A DNA stretch of 64,000 nt from Moraxellaceae bacterium (GCA_031119205.1 JAVHYF010000005.1:69260-133259); one strand, 5' to 3'. Positions 29,695 through 40,286 are shown, counted from the first letter of the stretch. Notes: generated from the sequence alone by a model not told the origin. Numbers and translations: made by a program.

Positions 29695-31885
29695 GCTTGG
29701 GCGGCTCGTCTGGCTCCAGCGGATCGAGGTCGTCCAGGTTGATGTTGAGCGTGTTGGACAGTTCGGACATATCCAGCTCGAAGTCCAGCGTCTTGCTGTT
29801 GGTCGGTATCCAGGCGCTGGTGCCGACGGCGGCCGCGGGTACTGGCAGCGTAGGCGTCGCGGGTGTTGCCTCGAGCGCGGGGGAGTCTGATGGAGCATCG
29901 GGTCGGTATGCGCCCAGCTGGCCTTCGAGGATCGCCAGCAGCAGGAGCATTTCGTCGACGATGGCAAGTGGGAACCCCTGGCGCGTGCCCTGGCGGTTGT
30001 CCCGCAGCAGCTCGTGCAGATAGGCCTGGCATTCCGGCTTGCCCCAGGTCGCGCAGACCTTGTCGCGGATGTGCGCAATGTTCTCCAGCGATTCCGGCGC
30101 GCGCAGGGCCACCTCGAAATCGTCCCAGGTCACCGGCTTCACGTTGAAGGTCTTGTTGAGCTGCCCGGTCAGCGCTTCGAACTCGGCGCGCATGTCAGCG
30201 GCCTTGTACACCTCCAGCAGCTTGATCCAGGGTTTTACTGCCTGCTTCGGGTTGGCGCGGATGAACTCGGCAAGTGTCTGTGCCGCACCATGGACGCGGC
30301 CGAAAGACATCATGATCTCGGCCAGTTCGACCGCGGAGTCGTGCTCTTCCGCCGCGTCCTCGATCTGCAATACGGACGCGGGTCCCAGGCTGGCTTGCGA
30401 CAGCGGGCCGACGGCGCCGTCTATGGCTGTCGAAGTGGCGGTGGCAACCGGGCTGGCATTCTGGGGCTGGTCGGGCCAGATATCTGCTGCGGTCAGCGGA
30501 GCCAGCAGGACATCTTCGTCGCGATCCGGCTCCGTGCTGGCCTGGCTGGCAACCGGCAAAGGGATGGTTGCCGGACCCGCCGCATCGCGGCGCCGGCGAT
30601 AGCTGCGCCAGCCCAGCCCGCCGAGGAGGGCGACAAGCAAAGCCGCAAAGAGGCCGTAGCGCGTGGCATCTGCAGTCAGCCAGCCCGGCATCCATGATGT
30701 GCGCGCCGGCACCGGTGCGCCGACCGGCGCGACGACTGGCGCTGCTTGCGACTGGGCCTGCAACTGCGTTTCGAGGCGAGTAGCGTCAGCCTGCAGCCGT
30801 GCCTGCATCGCTTCGAGCTGGCGCAGTTTTTCGGTCAGTTCCAGCTGGGTCGTGATCTTTTCGTCCAGCGTGGCGATGAGCTGGAGTTCGGTGCGCAGGC
30901 GTTCCCGCTCGGTTTCGCCGAGCTCCTGACGTGATTCGATGATGGTGGACAGACGCAGGCTGGCGTCCCCTCCGCTATCGACACGCAGGCGATCTGCGCC
31001 AGAGGCCTCGACAGGGGCAGGCGCAGGCTGGTTGCGTCGCGCGGGGGGCTCGGTGGTGCGGGTCTCGGGGCGGCTTGTGGCGGGAGAACTTGTCACTGCT
31101 CCGGGGGCTGCTGCGGGCGCCGGCGCGGGCGTGGCGCGTGCCACGGCGCGTGCATCCGGGATCACCAGTTCGGAGCCCGCTGGCAGCGGGCTGTCTGCGC
31201 TGCCGCGCAGTCCGGGATTGAGCGTCCGCAAGGCCTGCACGAAGCGCCGCTGCATGCGACGGTCGTCCGGGTACAGGACGGCGGCAATGTTGGCAGGGCT
31301 TTCGCCTTCGACGGTGATCCAGTTGCTGGCGGTGGCCGGCTTGCCCGCCGGTGGAACGGGGGAAGGCGGGGTGGGCGCTACCGCAGTGGCGACAGGCTCC
31401 GTGGTGGCAGGGGCGATCGACGATGCTGCTGGCGGATCGAGCAGCAAGGTGTAGTCACGCCGAAGTTGCGCGCCGCAGTTGGCGCGCACAGCGAACGCCA
31501 GCGCCGGATGGAAGACCGGCCGTGCGCTGGTGATGACCAGTGTGGGCGTCCCGCCGATGCTCTGCAGACTCAGCCGGCCATCCACGAGGCCGGGCAATCC
31601 CTCGCCGGCCGGCCCGGCGGTGCTGAGGCGGAAGCAATCCGGCTCGATGCTCTCGCCCGGGCCGGGTTGTACGCTGATTTCCACGCGCAGCTGATCGCCG
31701 ATCCGGCTGCTGCTGCGTGCCTCGCCGAGCCCGATCGCGATCGCCGGGCCTGCTTGCCAGGCCGCAAGCAGCGCCAGGGCCAGTCGTCCGGGGAGCGGTA
31801 CGTGGGCTCTGGCCGGACGGTGCTCAACCGTCGGCGTGAGGGGCGGTGGCGCTGCAGGGAGGGTGACGCGGCGCGGGCTTGTCAT
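29690..31885 (-). CDS. FimV-like membrane/peptidoglycan-associated protein
   Basis: 731 residues. N-terminal signal/anchor (about 33-52), a FimV N-terminal beta domain (about 52-150), Pro/Ala linker, a LysM-like segment (about 187-250), a coiled coil (about 315-380), one membrane helix (about 407-425), and an acidic C-terminus ending in the FimV C-terminal motif region (FELDMSELSNTLNINLDDLD, about 700-720). FimV homologs link peptidoglycan, type IV pilus assembly and polar localisation. It does not sit in the usual asd/truA context. Confidence 0.8.
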   Translation of the reverse strand: MTSPRRVTLPAAPPPLTPTVEHRPARAHVPLPGRLALALLAAWQAGPAIAIGLGEARSSSRIGDQLRVEISVQPGPGESIEPDCFRLSTAGPAGEGLPGLVDGRLSLQSIGGTPTLVITSARPVFHPALAFAVRANCGAQLRRDYTLLLDPPAASSIAPATTEPVATAVAPTPPSPVPPAGKPATASNWITVEGESPANIAAVLYPDDRRMQRRFVQALRTLNPGLRGSADSPLPAGSELVIPDARAVARATPAPAPAAAPGAVTSSPATSRPETRTTEPPARRNQPAPAPVEASGADRLRVDSGGDASLRLSTIIESRQELGETERERLRTELQLIATLDEKITTQLELTEKLRQLEAMQARLQADATRLETQLQAQSQAAPVVAPVGAPVPARTSWMPGWLTADATRYGLFAALLVALLGGLGWRSYRRRRDAAGPATIPLPVASQASTEPDRDEDVLLAPLTAADIWPDQPQNASPVATATSTAIDGAVGPLSQASLGPASVLQIEDAAEEHDSAVELAEIMMSFGRVHGAAQTLAEFIRANPKQAVKPWIKLLEVYKAADMRAEFEALTGQLNKTFNVKPVTWDDFEVALRAPESLENIAHIRDKVCATWGKPECQAYLHELLRDNRQGTRQGFPLAIVDEMLLLLAILEGQLGAYRPDAPSDSPALEATPATPTLPVPAAAVGTSAWIPTNSKTLDFELDMSELSNTLNINLDDLDPLEPDEPPKP

Positions 31886-32017
31886 GAAAGCAGGATTCTA
31901 GTGCAGTCATCGCGCCGTCTTGCGGCGAATTAAGGCCCTTCCCGTGTCTTATTGCATCGAAAATGCCATCAGGCGGCGGCTTTGGCGCCATGAAGGTCAC
32001 CAGACCTTGTGCACCGC

Positions 32018-32046
32018 GACGCAAAGAAGTCTCATTGCGTTACAAT
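32018..32046 (+). promoter_or_regulatory. Candidate promoter for sucCD
   Basis: TACAAT (32041-32046) is a good -10. GACGCA (32018-32023), 17 bases upstream, is a weak -35. Transcription from here would give a leader of about 110 bases before sucC. The 279-base gap between the FimV-like gene and sucC holds no other feature I can support. Confidence 0.35.
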
Positions 32047-32164
32047 CGCGGGCTGACTTCCGGGCCTTGTGCATGCAGGGCCGCGGAGTGTTCAAACCGC
32101 CAGGCAACCCACTCTCCTGCCGGCCTTCGCAAGCAGGCGCGGCATTCCCGTTCGAAGGGCAAAC

Positions 32165-33325
<1,161 letters not shown>

Positions 33326-33349
33326 GCCGGGCCATCAGGAGTTCAATAA

Positions 33350-34243
33350 ATGTCGATTTTCATCAACAAAGATACCAAGGTCATCACCCAGGGCATCACG
33401 GGCAAGACCGGCCAGTTCCACACGGAAAAGTGCCAGGAATACGCCAACGGCAAGAACTGCTTCGTGGCCGGCGTGAACCCGAAGAAGGCCGGCGAGTCCA
33501 TCTTCAACATCCCCATCTACGGTTCGGTGAAGGAAGCTGCCGGCGCCACCGGCGCGACCGTGTCGGTCATCTACGTGCCGCCGGCAGGTGCCGCCGCCGC
33601 CATCTGGGAAGCCGTCGAGGCCGATCTGGATCTGGCGATCTGCATTACCGAAGGCATCCCGGTCCGTGACATGCTGGAAGTGCGCAACCGCATGAAGGCC
33701 AAGGAAGCCAAGGGTGGCAAGAAGACCCTGCTGCTGGGCCCGAACTGCCCCGGCCTGATCACCCCGGACGAAATCAAGATCGGCATCATGCCGGGCCACA
33801 TCCACCGCAAGGGCCGCATCGGCGTCGTGTCGCGTTCCGGCACGCTGACCTATGAGGCCGTGGCGCAGTTGACCGAAATCGGCCTGGGTCAGTCCAGCGC
33901 CGTCGGTATTGGTGGTGACCCCATCAATGGCCTGAAGCACATCGACGTGATGAAGGCTTTCAACGACGACCCCGAAACCGATGCCGTGATCATGATCGGC
34001 GAAATCGGTGGTCCGGACGAAGCCGAAGCCGCGCAATGGTGCAAGGCCAACATGAAGAAGCCGATCGTCGGCTTCATCGCTGGCGTGACGGCTCCGGCCG
34101 GCAAGCGCATGGGCCATGCTGGCGCGCTGATCTCCGGTGGTGCCGATACGGCCGACGCCAAGCTGGCCATCATGGAAGAGTGCGGTTTCAAGGTGACCCG
34201 CAACCCGTCCGAGATGGGCAAGCTGCTGAAGTCGGTGCTGTAA
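33350..34243 (+). CDS. sucD: Succinyl-CoA ligase alpha subunit
   Basis: 297 residues. Rossmann CoA-binding domain starting SIFINKDTKVITQGITGKTG, and the phosphohistidine His256 in MGHAGALISGG. 24 bases after sucC with CAGGAG before the ATG. A strong terminator follows. Confidence 0.98.
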   Translation: MSIFINKDTKVITQGITGKTGQFHTEKCQEYANGKNCFVAGVNPKKAGESIFNIPIYGSVKEAAGATGATVSVIYVPPAGAAAAIWEAVEADLDLAICITEGIPVRDMLEVRNRMKAKEAKGGKKTLLLGPNCPGLITPDEIKIGIMPGHIHRKGRIGVVSRSGTLTYEAVAQLTEIGLGQSSAVGIGGDPINGLKHIDVMKAFNDDPETDAVIMIGEIGGPDEAEAAQWCKANMKKPIVGFIAGVTAPAGKRMGHAGALISGGADTADAKLAIMEECGFKVTRNPSEMGKLLKSVL

Positions 34244-34263
34244 GCAACACATGCTTCGACAAG

Positions 34264-34289
34264 AACCCGGCGTCAGCCGGGTTTTTGTT
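34264..34289 (+). terminator. Rho-independent terminator after sucCD
   Basis: 8-bp GC-rich stem AACCCGGC (34264-34271) / GCCGGGTT (34276-34283), loop GTCA, followed by a TTTTT-GTTG run. A classic intrinsic terminator 20 bases after sucD. Confidence 0.92.
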
Positions 34290-34397
34290 GTCCGCCGCAG
34301 TGTTCTGTTTTGGTGCTAGTTGATTTCGCTGGGCATCCGCAGCGAACCAAAGTGCAATAATCGCGTCTTTCGTCTTCTTCCTTACTTCAGGCCAGCC

Positions 34398-35105
34398 ATG
34401 GATTTCCTGACACCCGAGTTCCTCACCGCTGTATTCCAGATCATCCTGATCGACATCCTGCTCGGCGGCGACAACGCCGTCGTGATCGCGCTGGCCTGTC
34501 GCGGCCTGCCGGCCAAGCAACGCATGCAGGGCATCATCTGGGGTACAGCAGGCGCCATCATCCTGCGCGTCATCCTCATCTTCTTCGCCATGCAGTTGCT
34601 GGCCATCCCGTTCCTGAAACTGGTCGGCGCCATCCTGCTGGTGTGGATCGGCATCAAGCTGCTGCTGCCGCATGACGAGGATCACGCGAACATCGCAGCG
34701 AGCGATCGCCTGTGGGCGGCCGTCAAGACCATCATCGTGGCTGACTTCGTGATGAGCCTGGACAACGTCATCGCGATTGCCGGAGCTGCCCAGAAAGCTG
34801 GAGGTGACCATCAGGTCGCGCTGGTCATCTTCGGTCTGGTCATCAGCATCCCCATCATCGTCTGGGGTAGCCAGCTGGTCATCAAGCTGATGGACCGCTT
34901 CCCGATCATCATCACCCTGGGCGGCATGCTGCTGGGCTGGATTGCCGGTCACATGGCCTACACCGATCCGGCGATCGTCCCGTACGTACCGCAGACCGAT
35001 GTGATGAAGTACGTCTTCGAGATCGGCGGCGCGCTGCTGGTGCTGGCGATCGGCAAGGCGCTGGCGGGCCGCGGCAAGCCTGCGGCTGACAAGGCGCCTT
35101 CCTGA
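34398..35105 (+). CDS. TerC family integral membrane protein
   Basis: 235 residues from ATG 34398 (MDFLTPEFLTAV), seven predicted membrane helices. TerC signature DILLGGDNAVVIALACR (about 21-37) with the acidic Asp pair, and the repeat DFVMSLDNVIAIAGAAQ (about 116-132). TerC proteins have been linked to tellurite resistance and to Mn(II) export or metalation of secreted proteins. No yybP-ykoY manganese riboswitch is visible upstream. Followed after 5 bases by a cyclodeaminase-family gene. Confidence 0.92.
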   Translation: MDFLTPEFLTAVFQIILIDILLGGDNAVVIALACRGLPAKQRMQGIIWGTAGAIILRVILIFFAMQLLAIPFLKLVGAILLVWIGIKLLLPHDEDHANIAASDRLWAAVKTIIVADFVMSLDNVIAIAGAAQKAGGDHQVALVIFGLVISIPIIVWGSQLVIKLMDRFPIIITLGGMLLGWIAGHMAYTDPAIVPYVPQTDVMKYVFEIGGALLVLAIGKALAGRGKPAADKAPS

Positions 35106-35110
35106 GGCGC

Positions 35111-36064
35111 ATGGCGCTCTACCTCACCGAACAGGATGTCGGCCGCCTGGCCGACATCCATCTGGCGCTGGATGCGGTGGAGTCCGCCCACCGTGCGCTG
35201 GCACTCGGTGAGGCGATGGACATCCCGCGTCAGCGGGTACGCACCGGCAGCGCGATGCAGCATGTCCTTCAGGCCGGCTGGCCCGCGCGCGGAGTGATGG
35301 GGTACAAGGCTTACACCAGTTCGGCCCAGGGCGCGCGTTTCTGGCTCCACCTGTTCGACAGCAGTACCGGGGAGCCCTTGGCCGTCATCGAGGCGGACCG
35401 GTTGGGAATGCTCCGTACCGGCGCGGCGAGCGGCGTGGCGGCACGTTATCTGGCCCGGCAGGATGCGCGCCGGGTGGCACTGATCGGCGCGGGCTGGCAG
35501 GCGCGCAGCCAGGTGCTGGCCATGGCCGCAGTACGTGAAGTCACGTCCTTCAAGGTTTTCGCGCGCCGATCCGATAAGCTGGAAGCATTCTGCGCGGAAA
35601 TGGCCGCAGAAACCGGTGTTCCGATGGAGCCGGCTGATTCCGCGGAAGCAGCAGTTGAAGGGGCGGATATCGTCATTACTGCGACGACTTCGCCCAAGCC
35701 GGTGCTGGAAGGTGCCTGGCTCGCGCCCGGCATGCATGTAAGCGCGGTAGGCTCCAATTCCCTCGTCCGCCGCGAGCTGGACGAGGCCGCCGTGAGGCGC
35801 GCGGAGGTCGTTTGTGCCGACAGTCGCGCCAGCGCGTTTGCGGAGTCGGGCGACCTGTTGCCGTTGATCGAGAAGGGGCGACTGTTGCCCGGGGCCGTGG
35901 TTGAATTGGGAGAAGTGGTGGCAGGCTTCCGGCCTGGACGCACGGGCAACGAGCAGGTCACCTTGTTCGAATCGCAGGGCATGGCCCTGCAGGACATCGC
36001 GCTCGGGGCAGCAATCCTGCAGCGTGCGAGCGCCGCAGGTGTCGGCGTGGCGTTACCCTACTGA
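35111..36064 (+). CDS. Ornithine cyclodeaminase / mu-crystallin family protein
   Basis: 317 residues. NAD(P)-binding Rossmann domain with VALIGAGWQARSQVLA (about 118-133) and the family ends typical of OCD/mu-crystallin proteins. Members include ornithine cyclodeaminase, alanine dehydrogenase and ketimine reductases, and substrate cannot be told from this sequence. Likely cotranscribed with the terC-type gene. A conserved substrate Lys occurs in GYKAYTSS (about residue 66). Confidence 0.87.
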   Translation: MALYLTEQDVGRLADIHLALDAVESAHRALALGEAMDIPRQRVRTGSAMQHVLQAGWPARGVMGYKAYTSSAQGARFWLHLFDSSTGEPLAVIEADRLGMLRTGAASGVAARYLARQDARRVALIGAGWQARSQVLAMAAVREVTSFKVFARRSDKLEAFCAEMAAETGVPMEPADSAEAAVEGADIVITATTSPKPVLEGAWLAPGMHVSAVGSNSLVRRELDEAAVRRAEVVCADSRASAFAESGDLLPLIEKGRLLPGAVVELGEVVAGFRPGRTGNEQVTLFESQGMALQDIALGAAILQRASAAGVGVALPY

Positions 36065-36114
36065 CATTCCGTGCGGCTCCACGAGGGTGGATGCACAGGG
36101 GTTCAAGGACAGAC

Positions 36115-36885
36115 ATGGCAAAGCTGATACTGAGCATGGACGGGTTGGTGCTCAAGGAAATCCCGCTGACCAGGGAGCGCACCTCCATCGGTCGCAAGCC
36201 GCACAACGACATCCAGATCGACAATCTGGCGATCAGTGGCGAGCATGCGGCCATCGTTGCCATCCTGAACGATGCATTTCTCGAGGATCTGAATTCCACC
36301 AACGGCACCTACGTCAATGGTCAGTCGATCAAGAAGCATGTGCTGAAGGACAACGACGTCGTCGAGTTGGGCAAGTACCGCCTGAAATTCCTCAAGGACG
36401 CGCCGGACTTCTCCGCCGGCAGTACCTTCGAGAAGGCATTCGTGGCGGCGCCGGAAGCTGCAAAGCTGGGCGCCTCCGCCAAGACTCACACCGACACCAT
36501 GCTGGGCTTCCAGCCCGAGACCACGCTGACCGAAGCCTCTTCGACCAGCAGCGGTGGGTGGTCGGCCGCCCAGGGCGAGCAACAGGCCGCCCCGGCCACG
36601 CCGGCTGCCGGCGAGCCGGTAGGGGTCGTGCAGATCCTGTCCGGTCGTAACGCAGGGCGCGAGCTGGACCTGTCCAAGTCGCTCACCACGCTGGGCAAGC
36701 CCGGCTTCCAGGTGGCGGTCATTACCCGTCGTCCGCACGGCTATTTCATTACCCACGTGGAAGGCGACAGCTTTCCTATTCTCAACGGCAAGCAACTCGA
36801 TGCCCAGGCGCACTTGCTCAGCGATCACGACGTCATCGAGATCGCTGGCGTGAAGATGGAGTTCTACCTGCGCCCTGCGGCGTGA
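36115..36885 (+). CDS. FHA-domain protein with two FHA-like modules
   Basis: 256 residues from ATG 36115 (AAGGA upstream). The N-terminal FHA domain has the phosphothreonine-binding residues in SIGRKPHNDIQI, ISGEHA and NSTNGTYVNG (about 21-75). A Ser/Thr/Ala-rich linker (about 110-170) leads to a second, degenerate FHA-like module (about 172-256; TLGKPGFQVAVITRRP, ILNGKQL) that lacks the canonical Arg-Ser-His set. Probably reads Ser/Thr kinase signals; no kinase is in the window. First gene of a three-gene set with a phosphodiesterase and a GAF-GspE ATPase. Confidence 0.85.
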   Translation: MAKLILSMDGLVLKEIPLTRERTSIGRKPHNDIQIDNLAISGEHAAIVAILNDAFLEDLNSTNGTYVNGQSIKKHVLKDNDVVELGKYRLKFLKDAPDFSAGSTFEKAFVAAPEAAKLGASAKTHTDTMLGFQPETTLTEASSTSSGGWSAAQGEQQAAPATPAAGEPVGVVQILSGRNAGRELDLSKSLTTLGKPGFQVAVITRRPHGYFITHVEGDSFPILNGKQLDAQAHLLSDHDVIEIAGVKMEFYLRPAA

Positions 36886-37020
36886 GTGGCGTCACGCCGT
36901 CACGAGCTTTCGGGATGCGGCGCGCGGCGCGGCTTGCCAGAATGCGGATGATGGGCGCCTGATTGCGGGCGTTTTCCGATGCGTTGCGGCCCGGTCATGG
37001 TTGACGGGTGAGGAGAGCGG

Positions 37021-37788
37021 GTGGAGCTGAAGGTCCTGGGTTGCAGTGGCGGCATCGGTGGGCTGGATCAGCGCACGACCTCGCTGCGCGTCGACCGCGA
37101 CATCCTGATTGACTGCGGCACCGGTGCGGGCATCCTCAGCGTTGACGAACTGGTCGGTATCGACCATGTTTTCCTGACTCACGCCCACCTCGATCACATC
37201 GCGTTGCTGCCCTTGCTGGTGGATACGGTGGGCGACCTGCGGGAACGTCCGATCACGCTGTATGCCACCGATGCGACGCTGAAGCTGATCCGCTCGCATA
37301 TCTTCAACTGGCTGATCTGGCCGGATTTCACCGCCATTCCCGACCGCGTCAATCCCTACCTGCGCATGCAGCCGTTGCGGGTCGGCGAGGCCGTGGAGCT
37401 GGGGGGGCGTCGCATTACCGCCATCCCGGCACTGCACTCGGTGCCGGCGGTAGGCTACTGGTTGCAGGCCGAAGGTGGCAGCCTGGTGTTCTCGGGTGAC
37501 ACCACGATTTCGGAGAGCATGATCGAAGCGGTTAATCGCATCCACGATCTGCGCTACCTGCTGATCGAGACTGCGTTCTCCAATTCGCAGCAGGACCTGG
37601 CGATGGCGGCACGGCATCTGTGCCCCAGCATGCTGCATCGTCTGCTGGACCGGCTGACCGGTGACCCCGAGGTGTACGTCACCCACCTGAAGCCTGGTTT
37701 TGTCGAGCGTACGGCCGAAGAGGTGCTGGCCTACACCGGTCGCCTGCGGCCTCGAATTCTGGCGAACGACCAGGTTTTCCGTATCTGA
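37021..37788 (+). CDS. Metallo-beta-lactamase fold protein, class II cyclic nucleotide phosphodiesterase-like
   Basis: 255 residues from GTG 37021, preceded by GAGGAGAG. Metal-binding motif FLTHAHLDHIALLP (about residues 51-64) and the class-II PDE-type ending LLIETAFSN...YVTHLKPGF (about 180-225). Class II PDEs hydrolyse cAMP or cGMP; the annotation 3',5'-cyclic-nucleotide phosphodiesterase is plausible but unproven here. Lies between an FHA protein and a GAF-domain ATPase, suggesting a shared signalling pathway. Confidence 0.8.
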   Translation: MELKVLGCSGGIGGLDQRTTSLRVDRDILIDCGTGAGILSVDELVGIDHVFLTHAHLDHIALLPLLVDTVGDLRERPITLYATDATLKLIRSHIFNWLIWPDFTAIPDRVNPYLRMQPLRVGEAVELGGRRITAIPALHSVPAVGYWLQAEGGSLVFSGDTTISESMIEAVNRIHDLRYLLIETAFSNSQQDLAMAARHLCPSMLHRLLDRLTGDPEVYVTHLKPGFVERTAEEVLAYTGRLRPRILANDQVFRI

Positions 37789-37875
37789 ATGTGTGGTGCC
37801 GGCGCAGTGAAGCGTTGGCGGACAACAACTGATTCCGTTTCAAGAGCGCCAGGACCGCGCTCAAGCGAGTAGCCC

Positions 37876-40242
37876 ATGTCGACTCCCAGTGCCACGCCGG
37901 CCGCCAAGGCCGGCGGAGATCTTTCCCGCCGCCTCGCGTTCTTCAAGGGGCTGCAGTCGCTCACTGCGCGCATCCACGCCACCCAGAACATCGACGAGAT
38001 CATCTTCGAGGTGTCGACCGAGGTGTGCAGCCTGTTCGGTGCCGAGCGGGTGACGATCTACACCGTGGATGAGACGAAGACGACGATCAGCTCCCGCGTG
38101 AAGACCGGCCTGCACGTTGCCAAGACCATCCGCCTGCCGATCTCTGACCGCAGCATCGCCGGTTATTGCGCCATGCACCGCATGATGCTGAGCGTGCAGG
38201 ATGTCTACGACGATGCAGAGCTGAAGCGTATCTCCCCCGGACTCGAGTTCCGCAAGGAGGTGGACGAACGCAGCGGCTTCCGCAGCAAGCAGATGCTGGT
38301 CGCGCCCTTGTTCAACGTGGAGGACGACGAGCTGCTTGGCGTCATGCAGCTGATCAACACCGTGCACGGCAAACCCTTCGCGCAGATCGAGGAAGAGGGC
38401 GCCCTGGGACTGGCGCAGACACTGTCCATCGCGCTGGCGCAACGCATGCGTGCCGAGGAGCCACTGCGCTCGCGCTATGACTACCTGGTGGTTTCTGGAC
38501 GCCTCAACCGTGCGCAACTGGAAACTTCCAGCGAAGCGGCGCGCCAGCGTGGCATTCCTGTCGAGCAGGCATTGATCGACGATTTCAAGCTCAGCCTGGC
38601 GGATATCGGCGAGTCCATGGCGCGCTTCTACGGCGTTGGGTACGAGCCCTTCAAGCCGGACCGCATCAAGCCCATGGACCTGCTGCGCAACATCAAGCGC
38701 GAGTACGCCATGAAAAGCCGCTGGGTGCCGCTGGAAGACGGCCCCGAGGGCCTGGTGGTACTGTCACCCGACCCCGAGCAGGTAATCGGTAGCCGCGTTG
38801 CGCAGAACGTGTTCCATCACTCGAAGCTCAGCTATCGGGTGACCACCGAGCGTGAGTTCGAGCAGACGGTCGCCCAGTTCTTCGACCTGCAGATGGACGA
38901 CATTGCCGTAGGCGATCTGCTGTCCGATCTCGGTGACGACGATCGTGATCCGAGCCAGAGCGACGAACTCTCCGCGGCGTCCGACAACGAGCTGGTGAAG
39001 CTGGTCAACCGCATCATCGTGGACGCACATCGCCAGGGCGCTTCCGACATCCATATCGAGCCGCGCCCGGGCAAGGAAAAGACCATCGTGCGCTTCCGCA
39101 AGGATGGTTCGCTGGTGCCCTACGTCGAGGTGCCGGCCAGTTACCGGAGCCCGCTGGTCGCGCGTATCAAGATCATGTGCGACCTCGACATCTCCGAGCG
39201 TCGCAAACCGCAGGACGGCAAGATCAAGTTCCGCAAGTACGGTCCGCTGGACATCGAGTTGCGGGTCGCCACCGTGCCGACTGCCGGTGGCATGGAAGAC
39301 GTGGTGATGCGCCTGCTGGCGCAGGGCGAACCGCTGCCGCTGGACAAGCTGGCCCTCTCGGCGCACAACCTCAAGCGCCTGCAGGACACGGTGACCAAGC
39401 CCTACGGCATCTTCTTTGTGTGCGGTCCGACGGGCTCCGGCAAGACGACCACGCTGCACTCGGTGCTGAAGTACATCAACACCTCGGACACCAAGATCTG
39501 GACCGCCGAGGATCCGGTGGAAATCACCCAGCGTGGTTTGCGGCAGGTGCAGATCAACCGCAAGGCGGGACTGGATTTTCCGACCGTGATGCGCGCGTTC
39601 CTGCGGGCCGACCCTGACGTCATCATGGTGGGCGAAATGCGGGACGCGGAGACCGTCTCCATCGGCCTCGAAGCTTCCCTGACAGGCCACCTCGTTCTAT
39701 CCACGCTGCATACGAACAGTGCGCCGGAGTCGGTGGTGCGCCTGCTGGACATGGGCATGGATCCGTTCAACTTCGCCGACGCGCTGCTGGGCATCCTTGC
39801 CCAGCGCCTGGCCAAGCGCCTGTGTCCGAGTTGCCGTGAGGCCTACGAACCCGAAGGTACGGACATCGACGCGCTGCTCGACGAGTACTGCGAAGATCTG
39901 CGCAAGATTCCCGCCTTTGCCGCGAATGCCGAAGCGGAGCGCGAGAGGGTGCTTGACGACTGGCTGGCACGCTTTGCCGACGACAAAGGCAAGCTGCGCC
40001 TGTTCCGCTCTGCAGGCTGCGCCGACTGCAACAACACCGGTTACCGCGGCCGGGTCGGCCTGCACGAACTCATGCTCGGCACCGACGACGCCAAGCGCAA
40101 GATCCAGACGCGTGCGCTGGTGAGCGACCTGCTGGTGACGGCACTGGAAGATGGCATGCGGACCTTGCGCCAGGACGGTATCGAGAAGGTGCTGCAGGGC
40201 CTTACCGACATGGCGCAGGTGCGAAAGGTCTGCCTGCGCTGA
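37876..40242 (+). CDS. GAF-domain GspE/PilB-family ATPase
   Basis: 788 residues. An N-terminal GAF domain (about 15-195), an MshEN/GspE N-terminal domain (about 200-340), and a full secretion ATPase: Walker A GPTGSGKTTTL (about 517-527), an Asp box, Walker B region RADPDVIMVGEMRD, a His box (STLHTN), and a zinc-type Cys set CPSC ... CADC. The fusion of GAF to a PilB/GspE ATPase suggests control by a small molecule such as a cyclic nucleotide. No pilin, platform or secretin gene is nearby. Confidence 0.88.
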   Translation: MSTPSATPAAKAGGDLSRRLAFFKGLQSLTARIHATQNIDEIIFEVSTEVCSLFGAERVTIYTVDETKTTISSRVKTGLHVAKTIRLPISDRSIAGYCAMHRMMLSVQDVYDDAELKRISPGLEFRKEVDERSGFRSKQMLVAPLFNVEDDELLGVMQLINTVHGKPFAQIEEEGALGLAQTLSIALAQRMRAEEPLRSRYDYLVVSGRLNRAQLETSSEAARQRGIPVEQALIDDFKLSLADIGESMARFYGVGYEPFKPDRIKPMDLLRNIKREYAMKSRWVPLEDGPEGLVVLSPDPEQVIGSRVAQNVFHHSKLSYRVTTEREFEQTVAQFFDLQMDDIAVGDLLSDLGDDDRDPSQSDELSAASDNELVKLVNRIIVDAHRQGASDIHIEPRPGKEKTIVRFRKDGSLVPYVEVPASYRSPLVARIKIMCDLDISERRKPQDGKIKFRKYGPLDIELRVATVPTAGGMEDVVMRLLAQGEPLPLDKLALSAHNLKRLQDTVTKPYGIFFVCGPTGSGKTTTLHSVLKYINTSDTKIWTAEDPVEITQRGLRQVQINRKAGLDFPTVMRAFLRADPDVIMVGEMRDAETVSIGLEASLTGHLVLSTLHTNSAPESVVRLLDMGMDPFNFADALLGILAQRLAKRLCPSCREAYEPEGTDIDALLDEYCEDLRKIPAFAANAEAERERVLDDWLARFADDKGKLRLFRSAGCADCNNTGYRGRVGLHELMLGTDDAKRKIQTRALVSDLLVTALEDGMRTLRQDGIEKVLQGLTDMAQVRKVCLR

Positions 40243-40255
40243 GGGCAGGAGGACC

Positions 40256-40286
40256 ATCCTGCGGCGGCTCTGGCCGCACGCAGGAT
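40256..40286. terminator. Bidirectional hairpin between the GspE and chemoreceptor genes
   Basis: ATCCTGCG (40256-40263) / CGCAGGAT (40279-40286) with an inner pair GCGGC (40264-40268) / GCCGC (40273-40277) and one bulged base: a 13-bp GC-rich hairpin between convergent genes. No T-run, but position and strength favour a terminator role. Confidence 0.65.

Noticed and set aside
34290-34397. yybP-ykoY manganese riboswitch before the TerC-family gene
   Set aside because: The expected conserved loops are not visible, and the region is only about 110 bases after the sucD terminator.
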